A DNA stretch of 64,000 nucleotides. It comes from Plasmopara viticola. Lineage: Eukaryota; Oomycota; Peronosporomycetes; Peronosporales; Peronosporaceae. The stretch lies in the NCBI GenBank assembly GCA_001695595.3, contig MBPM02000106.1:124001-188000 (forward strand), written 5' to 3'. Position 1 is the stretch's first letter; each line of letters begins with the position of its first letter. Below, piece after piece: positions 9,401-20,262 of the stretch. The position numbers were made by a program, and so were the translations under genes. The notes below the pieces were generated by a model. The model saw only the letters and a program-made list of their open reading frames with translations, searched no databases and had not been told where the DNA came from.

Positions 9401-10915
9401 ACTTGAAAGAAGATGCACTTGTGCCTTCAATAGCAGCCGGCTGTGGTGTCGATCACCATGCCTACTACTTTCCAATTCCACAAGCCGCTCGAAAAAACTT
9501 TTCTGGACGTGATGATCTGGTGCCGTGGTCGTCCTTTCCTGGTCTTCTTCAATTTGATTTGTGCATTTCACTGAGCGGTGAAGCAAAGGAAACGCCGGAC
9601 TTGATTGCTGCGACCACAAATATTTTGCTTCGGAGTCTTTTGAAGCGAAGCGGAGATTCAAATGAGTTGCTTCTTCCGTTGTCTTCCTTTTCGACGCCAA
9701 GCACAGCGAAAGATTCCACGGACCCCAACACGCAAAGTTTAAACAATTCGGAAGGCAATTACCTGCTTGTACGCGTTGACTTTCGAGTTCCTGAAGGAAG
9801 CCATATGTCTTCGAATGATAAACTTTTGCGGAGTGAAATCTATGAAGCACATGATTTGACACCCAAGCAGCTAGTTGCGGCTCAGAGAAAACGCCCTGTA
9901 AGTCATGTCATGCGCACCTTTTCCGACTTCGTGTGCAAGAGCATGGTAGAAAAAGAGAAGTCTAAAATTATTGGAGCGAATCTTTTTGACGCTTTTTGGA
10001 AGGTAAAAGATACCATTGCCCAGCTGCAGAACGAGATCGGCCGTGCTTGTGGTGCTTTAGCCTGCGCTGAAAATCTATTTAATTGGACACATCCATGGAA
10101 AACGGCAACTGCTTTTGCAGTATTTGCTATGCTGGCGCTCGTGTTTTCGGTTGTACGTGGACGTTGGGCGATCCTTCTTTTTGGACTTACGGAATTCGGT
10201 GCAGTATTTGTGGACGACGCTCCAACTAGCAAGCGTGTGAGAAAGATTCTGTGGAACTACCTGTCCTCGCTTCCTACTGACCAGGATTTAATCGACTTGT
10301 ACGAACCCGAGCGCAGCGTGTATATGACAAAGCGTAAGATGCAGCTAGAGGAAGACGAAGAAACCACAATTCGTCTTCGTTACCACGCATTGTGGATCGG
10401 CAATGTTACATCAAAAGTTGAGGGAGATCGCTACATTAAGGTATATTTTCCTCATCGAGTGGTCATTTGCGATGTAAATAACTTGTCGTTTGTTGTAATA
10501 CCCTGTAGAACTACTTCTTGGTTTACCGCCCTTATCGTTTTTTGATATGGAAAACCGAGGATGATGCTGAAGAGGGATCTAACCCACATTTACAGCTCGT
10601 TGTAAGGTTTTTTTGCCATAAGCCTGAAAACCTATTTAGTGCTAAGTTGTTCGTGTTGTCATAATAGTTCGACAAAGTACAAGCCATCACCAACAACAGC
10701 TCTGAAAAAGCGTTCAGCTTCAGCGTGTCGGGGGTGAACGCTCACGGAGACAAAGGTATGTGAGAGCACGAGTGCACCTTCGCTCTCATTTAATAATGCC
10801 AATTGCTGCTTACATTTGACTGCGGTGCATGGTAGAAACTCGCGAATTTACTTTGGACTCTTTGGAAAAAAAAAATAGTCTTTTGGACACAGTTCGTCAG
10901 AGTTGCAGATCATAG
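6439..10915 (+). CDS. C2-C1-C2-transmembrane-PH/GRAM-type membrane protein (1349 aa), seven exons
   Basis: Exons are 6439-6497, 6557-6862, 6948-7840, 7910-10440, 10509-10601, 10668-10755 and 10836-10915. They sum to 4050 nt with every phase agreeing, and the six introns are 59-85 nt, all GT-AG. The start ATG sits in 'caccaATGG'. Domains: C2 at ~253-389; C1-type zinc finger ~400-455 with H400, C417/C420, C436/C439, H444, C447, C455; second C2-like region ~489-661; hydrophobic hairpin ~722-756; second hydrophobic pair ~1150-1186 of the type seen before the C-terminus in MCTP-like proteins; PH/GRAM-like fold ~1242-1347 spread over exons 4-7. A further Cys pair with a His-x2-Cys lies at ~188-218. 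Family knowledge suggests a Ca2+/lipid-responsive protein anchored in the ER or at membrane contacts. No catalytic motif is visible. A single-exon reading is excluded: the two long open frames stop inside introns and split both the C1 and PH domains. The domain boundaries are estimates by eye. Confidence 0.85.
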
Positions 10916-11012
10916 CTTTGAAACAATTAGTACGACTAGTACACGTATTTCAAATTTCACCATCGCTTCGGATTGCCACAGCCACTTCGAAGTGTTCCCT
11001 CTTTTAGCGGTC
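10916..11012. other. 3' flank of the C2/PH gene
   Basis: Short A/T-rich flank, probably the 3' untranslated region. No further feature seen. Confidence 0.35.
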
Positions 11013-11114
11013 GTAAAGTGTTTCCTCAACTCCGTTTAACAATTATCAAATTACTATTAATTCGTGAAGTGTCTCCTCAACTCCGTTTAACAATTATCAA
11101 ACTACTATTATTCC
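11013..11114 (+). repeat. 51-bp tandem duplication
   Basis: Two adjacent copies (11013-11063 and 11064-11114) share 'cctcaactccgtttaacaat' and the following 'tatcaaa.tactatta', with only a few mismatches. A simple local duplication with no coding role seen. Confidence 0.85.
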
Positions 11115-11284
11115 AATTATTTTCTGCACGATTTGTCCTCTACCGGTCCTGTAGTTAGTAGCTGCACACTGACGACTAGATGTACCCATTCGCAAAAGCT
11201 GTTCGTCGTGTGCAGTAGTTACCCAGTCGACTATTGTTTGAATCAGGATATCATGCAGCCACTGCAATGCATTGCGTCGTGCTA
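11115..11284. other. Unassigned sequence between gene and pseudogene
   Basis: No supportable gene or repeat. It may contain remains of the 3' end of the SET pseudogene. Confidence 0.3.
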
Positions 11285-12165
11285 TGGGTACTGGAAGATC
11301 AATAGCAACTCCTTATTTGACAGCGGATCCGTTAAATTCAAGGCAAACATTGGTAGCAACATCTCGTTTAACGAACTTTGATGATTTATACGAATAACTC
11401 CATTTGTAGGACACAATTTATTTCGATCTATGCCAGCACGATCCTTCCCGATCTCATCAACGACATCCATTCATTGTCATTCAGTCCAAGGCCATGATAA
11501 AGCAGTAATTTAAAGTTAGAACGGCGACCATATGAGTTGAATATATCTGTGCCCAAGGGAACGCTCGTGGTAACCGATACTTAGAAGCGAAGTTGCCTAT
11601 TACCTTATCATTGAAGTCGTACTTGGTGGCAATGTTGTTGTGATTTAGGCTGTCCGCGAACGGTATGAGAACTGTTTACGACAGAGTCTGCTTAAACGTC
11701 CGCGCTTGGTTCGTCTTCAACGCAAACTCAAACTTTACAAATGTAAGTATAGATTCTAGAAACTCACCAGAATATTTTTCTTGCAGTCTTGTAATAATTC
11801 GTTGCTGAAAGACTTAAATTTCGTGCGGCCGCAGCCTTGCCGCGACCACAAGTCGCTGGTCGTGCAACTTTAGAAGCTCCCTATGCTCCCAGCCCTGCAC
11901 ACTCTCAGAGTATGGGAGAATGGCAAAGTACGAATGACAAAAGGTTTATTCACCTAACACCAATTCACGCACGAGAAAGAGAGCCAGGATGGGATCATCG
12001 CGCGTGAAGACGTCAAAGTTGTCGATAAACACACGACGAAGCTGTGGATCCTTGCAGCACAATTCTTCAGAGATGAGCAGTCGCCGTGAAATGCACAGCG
12101 TGAGCTATTTTGTGGCGATCAGTGGCGACAGCACCGCGCGATCCATTGCTTTTCTCAACTGGCCA
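11285..12165 (-). pseudogene. Broken SET-domain protein-lysine methyltransferase (SETD/LSMT type)
   Basis: Minus-strand fragments in changing frames match the order of a SET-domain methyltransferase of the SETD3/Rubisco-LSMT type. They are an N-terminal 'SRGAVATD' (about 12144-12121); a helix 'DDPILALFLVRELVLGE' running into 'FCHSYFAILP'; the SET signature 'IPFADSLNHNN' (about 11665-11633); and the cofactor-pocket signature 'FNSYGRRSNFKLLLYHGL' in another frame (about 11550-11500). A plausible C-terminal tail follows (to ~11285). In-frame TAA codons at 11948-11946 and 11678-11676, plus at least two frameshifts (near 12110 and 11570), make it non-functional as read. One possible intron lies near 11780-11740. 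The intact family methylates lysine or histidine side chains. Its satellite-side end is about 95 bp from the first monomer of the big array. Confidence 0.72.
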
Positions 12166-13984
12166 TTTCAGCTTCGAAAGTGTTGCACGATCATCATATA
12201 GCCACTACAAGAAGAGCCCTTCGTCCGAAGAAACCATCCGCAAGAAGCCATTCACATTCGTACAGCGTCTCAGCGCATCAAAAAAATGACTCTGCACTTC
12301 GTTGTGGAACTATTGCGTCTGTGCATGTCTAGATAGATAGTAAGAACTTATCTATGGCCATCTATCGTCTTGAAGCTGCAAACAAATAATTATACACTTC
12401 GTTGTAGCTGTATTGCGTCTGTGCACGTCTAGCCCGATAGAACAAAAGTGGCTGTGGCCGTACAGCGTATCAGCGCTCCAAAGAATTATTATACACTTCG
12501 TTGTAGCTCTATTGCGTCTGTGCATATCTAGACCGATAAAAAGAAGGATCTGTGGCCGTACAGCGTCTCAGCGTCTCAAAAGAATGAGTCTCCACTTCGT
12601 TGTGGAACTTTTGCGTGTGATCATGTCTAGATCGATTTAAAGGGCCTATCCGTGACCATCCATTGTCTTGGAGCTGCGAAATAATAATCATACACTTTGT
12701 TGTTGCTCTATCTCGTCTGTGCACGTCTAGACCAATAGAAAAGACGTATTTGTGGCCGTAGAGTGTCTCAGCGCTCCGAAAAAGATTATTATATACTTTG
12801 CTATGGCTCTATTGCGTCTGTGCATGCCTAGTAAGATCAAAAAGACGTGTCTGTGGCTGTACAGCACCTCAGCGCTCCAAGAAAAAATAATAGACTTCAT
12901 TGTCTCTCTATCGCGTGTGTGATTGCTAAGATAGAAAAAAAGAACGTTTTTGAAGTCGTACATTGTCTCAGCTCCCCAGTGAATGATTATACAATTCATT
13001 GTCGCTCTATTGCGTGTGTGCATGCCTAGATCGATAGAAGAGGACGTATCTTAGGCCTCTTAGCGTCTAAAAGCTCCGAAGAATAATTAAACACTTCGTT
13101 GTGGCTCTATTTCGTCTATGCATGTCTAGACTGAAAGAAAGGACGTTTCTGTGGCGTACAGCGTGTTAGCGCATCAAAAGAATGAGTATACACTTTGTTG
13201 TGGCTCTATTGCGTCTGTTAGCGTTTTGATAGTAAGAAAGGACGTATATGTGGCCGTACAGCGTCTCAGTGCTCCAAAGTACGATAATACACTAGATAGT
13301 GACACTATTGCGTCTGAGCATGTCTAGATCGATAGAAAGGACGTATTTGTGGCCGTACAACGTCTAAACGCTTTAAAAAATAAAAAGCACTTTGTTGTTG
13401 CTCAATTGCGTCTGTGCATGTTTTGAAGTATAGATAGGACGTAGCTGTGGCCGTACACCGTCTTGGTACTGCAAAAGGATTACTATGCACTTCGTTGTGG
13501 CTCAATTACGTCTATTCTTGTCTAGATAGATAGAAAGGACGTATCTGGGACTGTACAGCGTCTCATCGCTCCAAAAGAATGATGTTACACTTAGTAGTAA
13601 CACTTTTGCGTCTGCCCATGTCTAGACCAATAGAAAGGACGTATCTTTGGCCGTACAGCCAATTAGCCCTTTAAAAGAATTATTATGCGCTCCGTTGTAC
13701 CTCTATTGCGTCTGTGGGTATCTAGATGTATAGAAAGAACGTATCGCTGAGCGTACAGCGACTGAGCGCTTCAAAAGAACGAATATATACTTCGGTGTGA
13801 TTTTTTTCGGGTTTGAGTATGTCTCGATCGATAAAAAGGACGCAACTGTGGCCGTACAGTGTCTTAGCGCTCCAAAGGAATGATTATACACTATGTTGTG
13901 ACTTTATTGTGTCTGTGCATGTCTGCATAGATAATGAGGACGTATCTGTGGCCGTTAAAAGATTCAGCGCTTCAAAGAATTATA

Positions 13985-14935
13985 TTACACTTCGTTGTGG
14001 CTCGATTGCGTGTGTGCATCTTTAGAATATCTGTGGCCGTAAAGCGTCTCGGCAATGCAAAAGAATGATAACACACTTCGTTGTGGCTTTATTGCATTTG
14101 TGAATGTCTGCATAGATAGAGGTGACGTATCTGTGACTGTACAGTGTCTCCGCGCTCCAAAAGAATGATTATACACTTTGTTGTAGCTCTTTTGCGTCTG
14201 TGCATGTCTGCATAAATAAAAAGGAGCCGTACATCATCTCATCGCTATAAAAGAATGGTAATACACTTCGTTGTGGCTTTACTGCCTCTGTAAATGTCTG
14301 AATAGATAGAAAGGACGTGTCTGTGCCCGTACAGCGTCTCAACGCTCTAAACGAATGCTCATACACTTCGTTGTGACTTTCCTGCGTCTGTGAATGTCTG
14401 CATAGATAGAAAAGATGTGTCTGTGTCCATACAGCGTCTCAATCTCCAAAAGAATGCTTATAAACTTCGTTGTGGCTTTACTGCGTCTGTGCATGTCAAC
14501 ATAAATAGAAAGGACGTCTCTCTGAGCGTACAGCGACTCAGCGCTATAATAGTGTAATATTTCACTCAATTGTTGCTCAATTGCAACTATGCACGTCTAG
14601 ACCGATAGAAAGAACGTATCTGTGACCGGAGAGCGTCTCAGCGCTCCAAAAGAATGATAATACACTTCGGTGTGGCTATATTGCGTCCGTGCATTTTGAG
14701 ATTGATAGAAAGGACGTATCTGTGACCGTACAGCGTCTCAGCGCTGCAAAAAAGTGATTATACACTTCGTTATGGCTCGATTGCGTGTGTGCATCTCTAA
14801 AATAACTGTGGCCGTAAAGTGTCTCGGCGCTGAAATAGAATGATAACGCACTGCGTTGTGGTTCTACTGCGTCTTTGAATGTCTCCATAGATAGCGGTGA
14901 CATATATGTTGCCGTACAGTCTTTCCGCGCTCCAA
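13985..14935 (+). repeat. Old duplicated block inside the monomeric flank (period ~775 bp)
   Basis: A shortened monomer with 'ggctcgattgcgtgtgtgca' directly joined to 'ctgtggccgtaaag' occurs at ~14000 and again at ~14775. In both places it is followed by a monomer containing 'atgtct.catagatag.ggtgac'. Shared rare deletions plus shared neighbours show a duplication of more than one monomer, since blurred by mutation. Confidence 0.65.
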
Positions 14936-17421
14936 ATAATGATTGTACACTTCGTTGTGGCTTAATTTCGTCTGTGCCTTTCTAGACCGATAGAAAGGAC
15001 GAAACCGTGGTCGTACAGCGTCTCAGCACTAAAAAAAGAATAAATACACATTTTGTTGTGGCTTTATTGTGTCTATGCATGTCTGCGTAAATAGAGAGAA
15101 CGTTTCTGTTGCCGTTTAATGATTAAGCGCTCCAAACGAATAATACTACACTTACTTGTGGCTTTATTGCGTCTGTGCTTTTTTAGACCGACAGAAAAGA
15201 CGTAACTGTGGCCGTACAGCGTCTCCGCGCTCCAAAAGAATGATTATACACTTAGTTGTGGCTTTTTTCTGTCTGTGCATGTCTTGACCGATAGATAGGA
15301 CGTATTTGCGACCGTACAGCGTCCCAGAACTCCAAAAGAATGATTATCCACCTTGTTGTGGCTTTATTGCGTCTGTGATTAGTGAGACAGATACAAAGGA
15401 CTTATTTGTCGCCGTACTAAGTCTTAGCACTCCTAGAGAAAGATAATCCATTACGTTGTGGCTCTATTTTGTCTGAGCATGTCTAGACCGACAAAAAGGA
15501 CGTTTTTGTGAGCGTACAGCATCTTAGACCTCATGTGTGCATGTCTGCATAGATAAAAAGGAGCCGTACAGCATCTCATCGCTCCAAAAGAATGATATCA
15601 AACTTCGTTTTGGATCTCTTGCGTCTGTGCATGTATAGGGCGATAAAAAGAACGTATATGTGGCCGTACAGCGTCTCAGAGCTCCAAAAGAATCATTATA
15701 CTCTTAATTGTAGCCCAATTGCGTCTGTGCATGTCTAGGCCGATATAAAGGATGTATCTGTGACCATATAGCGTCTCCCCGCTAAAACAATGACAATAAA
15801 CTTCACCGTGACTCTATTGCGTCTTTGTATATCTAGATCGATAGAAAGAACGTATACGTGGCCGTACACCGTCTCAGCGCTCCTAAAGAATCATTATACA
15901 CTTTGTTGCGGCTTTTTTTCGACTGTGCATGTTGAGACCGATAGAAAGAGCGCATATGTGACCATAGAGCGTCCAGCGCTCTAAAAGACTGACAATATAC
16001 TTCGTTGTGGCACTGTTGCGTCTTTGCATGTCTAGACCGACATAATGGACGTATCTGTGGCCGGGCAGTGTCTCGTCACTGCAAGAGAATAAATATAAAC
16101 TTTGTTATGGCTCTATTGCGTCTGTGAATGTTTAGATAGATAAAAAAGACGTATCTGTGGCCGTATACTGTCTCAGCACTCAAAACGAATGAGTCTTCAT
16201 TTCATTATTGATCTATCGCGTCTGTGCATGTCCCGACCAAGTGAAAGGACATATTGTTGAGAGTTAAGCGTCTCAGCGCTACAGAATTATAATACACATC
16301 GTTGTTGCTCTATTGCGTCGGTGCATGTCTATACTGATAGAAAAAACGTGTCTATGGCTGTAGAACGTCTCCGCGCTTCAAAACAATACGGCTACACTTC
16401 GTTGTGGCTTTATTGTATCTGTGCATGTACGGATAGACAGAAAGGACGTATCTGTCGCTGCAAAGTGTCCCAGTGCTCCAAACGATTGATTACGCACTTC
16501 ACTGTAGCTCTATTGCGTCTGTGCATGCCTTGAGGCCGTAAAGCGTCTCGGCACTGCAGAAGAATGTGTATACACTTTGTTGTGGCTTTATCGCGTCTGT
16601 GCATGTCTAGACCAATAGACAAGACATATCTGTGGTCGTACAGCGTCTTGGCACTACAAAAGAATGTTTATTCACTTAAATGTGGCTCTCTTGCGTCTAT
16701 GCATGTCTACAAAAATAATAGGATAGTATCTGTTGCCGTACAGCGTCACAGTGCTAAAAAAATGAGAATTCACTGAGTTGTTACTCAATTGCGCCTATGC
16801 ATTTCTAGACCGATAGAGAGGACGAATCTGTGGCCGTACGGTGTCTGAACGCTCGAAAAGAACAAAAACGTCTGAGCATGTCGAGAACGAATGAAAGGAC
16901 ATTTTGCGGCCGTACAGCGTGCTAGCGCACAAACGAATAATTATACACTTCAATGCGACTTTACTACTCCTGTGCATGTCTAGACAGATAGAAAGACGAA
17001 TCTGTGGCTGTTTAGCGGCTCGGCGCTCTAAAAGGATAATAATACACTCAGTTGTGGTATTATGCCATCTGTGCATGTCGGCATAGATAAAAAGGACGTA
17101 TTCGTGGCGGTATAGCGTCTCAGCGCTCCAGAAGAATTATTACACACTTATTGTGGCTCTACCGATCCTGTGCATGTCTGCATAGATAGAAAGAACGTAT
17201 CTGTGGCCGTACGGCAAACCGGCACTGCAGAAGAATGTCTATACACGTCGTTGTGGCCCTATTGCGTCTGAGCATATCTAGACTGAAGAAAAGGACATAT
17301 CTGTGGCCGTACTCCATCCTGTCACTACAAAAAAATTACTATACACTTGGTTGTGGCTCTATTGTGTCTTGTCCTTTCTGAATAGAAAAAAAGGACGTAT
17401 CTGTGACCGTAAAGCGTCTCA

Positions 17422-17735
17422 GCGCTCCAAAGTATGATAATACATTTTAGTTGTGGCTCGGTTGTGTCTTGTCCGATAAAAATGGACGTATCTGTAGCCG
17501 TACAGCCTACCAGCGCTTCAAATGAACGATTATACACTTCGTTGTGGCTTTTTTGCGTCTGTGCATGTCTACGTAGATAGAAATGACGTACCTGCGGCCG
17601 TTAGGCGTCCCGGCGCTCCAAAGTATGATAATACATTTTAGACGTGGATCAATTGTCTTGTCCGATAAAATGGACGTATCTGTGGCCGTACAGCCTACCA
17701 GCGCTTCAAATGAACGATTATACACCTCGTTGTGG
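17422..17735 (+). repeat. Recent 191-bp (two-monomer) tandem duplication
   Basis: The sequence from 'gcgctccaaagtatgataat' at 17422 through the shortened monomer 'ttgtccgataaaa.tggacg' to 'cagcctaccagcgcttcaaa' is repeated starting at 17613. Few differences separate the copies, so the event is young relative to the surrounding monomers. Confidence 0.8.
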
Positions 17736-17920
17736 CTTTTATGCGTCTGAGCATGTCTGCGTAAATAAAAAGGACGTATCTGTGGCCTTCCAGCGTCTCA
17801 GCACTCCAAAGAATGATTACACACTTCGTTGCGGCTCTATTGCGTCTGAGCATGTCTAGACAAATAGAAAGGACGTATATATAGCCGTACAGCGACTCGG
17901 CCCTAAAAGAATGATTACAC

Positions 17921-18120
17921 ACTTTGTTGCGGCTCTTTTTCGTCTGCGCATGTCTAGATAGATAGAAATGACGTGTTTATGGCTGTACAGCGGCTCGGCG
18001 CTTAATAAGAATGACTATTCACTTTGTTGCGGCTCTTTTTCGTCTGTGCATGTCTAGATAGATAGAAATGACGTATTTATGGCTGTACAGCGGCTCGGCG
18101 CTTCAGAAGAATGACTATTC
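17921..18120 (+). repeat. Recent one-monomer (100-bp) tandem duplication
   Basis: Two adjacent monomers beginning 'actttgttgcggctcttttt' at 17921 and 18021 are almost identical, including 'gatagatagaaatgacgt.tttatggctg', unlike their diverged neighbours. Confidence 0.85.
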
Positions 18121-20262
18121 ACTTCGTTGCGGCTCTATAGCGTCTTTGCATGGCTGCATAGATAAAAAAGATGTTTTGTGGCCGTTCGGCGTATCGGCGC
18201 TCCAAAAGAGTGTTCATTGTGGCTCTGTTGCGTCTGAGCATGTCTAGACCGGAAAAAAGAATGTATCTGTGGCTGCACTGCATCTCGTCACTGCAAAATA
18301 ATATTTATAGACTTAATTGTGGCTCTTTTGCGTCTTCGCAGTTAGAAAGAAAGATTATGTGGCCGTTCGGCGTCTCAGCGCTCCAAAGCAAAATTACAGA
18401 CAGGCGTCTGTGTATGTCTAAACCGATAGAAAGAACGTATCTGTTCCCTTAAAACCTTTTAGCGCTCCAAAAGAACGATACTAGATCAAGTTGTGGCTTT
18501 ACTGCGTCTGAGCATGTCTCGATAGAAAGAATGGACGTATCAGATTCCGTAAAACATCTCAGTGCTCCAAAGTATGATAATAGAGTTAGTTGCTGACCAA
18601 TTGCGTCTGTGCATGTCTGGACTGGAAAAAAGTACGTATCGGTGGCCGTACAGCGTCTAAGCACTGAAAAAGAATGGCTTTTCATCTGGTTGTGACTCTA
18701 TTGCGCCTGTGCATGCCTTGAGGCCGTAAATCGTCTCGGCACTGCAGAAGAATGTGTATACACTTTGTTGTGGCTTTATCGCGTCTGTGCATGTCTAGAC
18801 CAAAAGATAAGACAAATCTGTGGCCGTACAGAGTCTCGTTAGTGCAGATAAATGACTATACGCCTAGATGTGGCTCTTTTGCGTCTAAGCATATCCACAA
18901 AAATAGAAACGAAGTATATGTGGCTGTACAGCGTCTTAGCGCCAAATATAGTGATAATTCATTAGGCTGTTGCTCAATTGGTTCTGTGCATGTCTAGCTC
19001 GATAGAAAAGACGTAGCTGTGGTCGTTCAACGTCTCAGCACTCCAAAAAATAAAAATCCACTTTGTTTGGCTCTATTGCGTCTGTACATGGCAAGACAGA
19101 TAGAAAGGACGAATATGTGGCCGTACAGCGTCCCGGCACTGCAAACGTAAGATTAAACACTTAATTGTGGCTCTATTGCGTCTGTTCATGTCTGCATATA
19201 TAGAAAGGACATAATTGTGGCGTAAAGCGTCTCGGCAGTGCGAAAGTAAGATTATTTAACTGCGTCTGTGCATGTCTAGATCGTCAGAAAGAACGTAGTT
19301 GTGGCCGTAAAGCGTCCAAGCGCTCCAAACCTATGCCAACAAACTTAGTTGGGGCTCTGTTGCGTCTGTGTATGTCTTACCGATAGATAGGACGTACCTG
19401 TGGTCGTAATGCGTCTAAGTTCTCCAAAGAATGCTAATAGTCTTCGGTGGGGCTCTATTGCGTCTTTCCATGTCTAGACCGATTCAAAAGTGGTATTTGT
19501 GGCCGTAGAGCGTCTCCGCACTCCAAAGAATGATAACACACTTCGTCCTGGCTCTATTACGTCTGTACATGTCTAGACAAATAGAAAGGACTTATCTGTG
19601 GCCGTACCCATCTCAGCACTGAAAAAGCAAGATTATACACTTTGTTGTGGCTCTAATGCGTCTGAGCATGTCTAGACCGTCCGAAAGGACGTATCTGTGG
19701 TCGTTAAGCGTCTCAGCGCTTCCAAAGAATAAAAATCTACTTCGTTTGGCTCGATTGCGTCTGTGCATGTCAAGACATATAGGAAGAACGAATCTGCGGC
19801 CGTACAGCGTCTCGGCACTGCGAGCGTAAGATTAAACACTAAGTTGTGGATTTATTGTGTCTGTTCATGTCTGGATAGATAGAATAGACATATCTGTGGC
19901 CGTGAAGCGTCTCGGCACTACAAAGAAAAGATTATACACTAAGTTTTGGCTCTACTGTGTTTGTGCATGTCTAGACCGTCTGAAAGGACATATCTATGGC
20001 CGTAAAGCGTCTTAACGCTCCAAAAGTATGAAATTGCTGTATCTGTGCCCGTACAGCGTATTAGCGTACCAAAAGAATGATTACACACTTTGTTGTAGCT
20101 TTGTTGCGTCTGTGCATGTCTTTATCGATAGTTAGGACGTATCTGTGCCCGTACATTGTCTCACCTCTCCAACAGAATAATAAAACACTTTATTGTGGCC
20201 TTAATGCGTCTCTGCATGTCTACACTGATATAAAAAGGACCAATCGGTGACCATAGAGCGTC

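Larger units (their letters stand above)
16500..18940 (+). repeat. Old duplicated block inside the monomeric flank (period ~2.19 kb)
   Basis: The unusual truncated monomer 'tgcatgccttgaggccgtaa' occurs at ~16523 and ~18712. In both copies it is followed by 'cactgcagaagaatgtgtat' and then by two further matching monomers, including one with 'cacaaaaatag'. The copies have drifted apart, so this is a fossil higher-order duplication and not part of the present 1221-bp unit. Confidence 0.7.
12259..20262 (+). repeat. Monomeric flank of the satellite (~80 diverged monomers)
   Basis: Units of about 98-104 bp, each differing from its neighbours at many positions, with no regular multi-monomer period. 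The two best-kept stretches are 'gcgtctgtgcatgtct' and 'cgtctcagcgctccaaaag'. Truncated or fused monomers occur near 15535, 16520, 16870, 18400, 18710, 19255 and 20035, the usual scars of unequal crossing-over. A few local multi-monomer duplications are listed separately. Confidence 0.9.

Noticed and set aside
9335..9862. 175-aa minus-strand open frame
   Set aside because: It lies antisense within exon 4 of the C2/PH gene and has no domain of its own.
7885..10545. A separate 886-aa gene starting at 7885
   Set aside because: Its first codons are intron 3 of the upstream frame. Splicing 7841-7909 restores all C1-finger residues, and its last 35 codons are intron 4 sequence and an out-of-frame reading of exon 5.
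11989..12201. 70-aa plus-strand open frame
   Set aside because: It is antisense to recognisable SET-domain fragments of the pseudogene.
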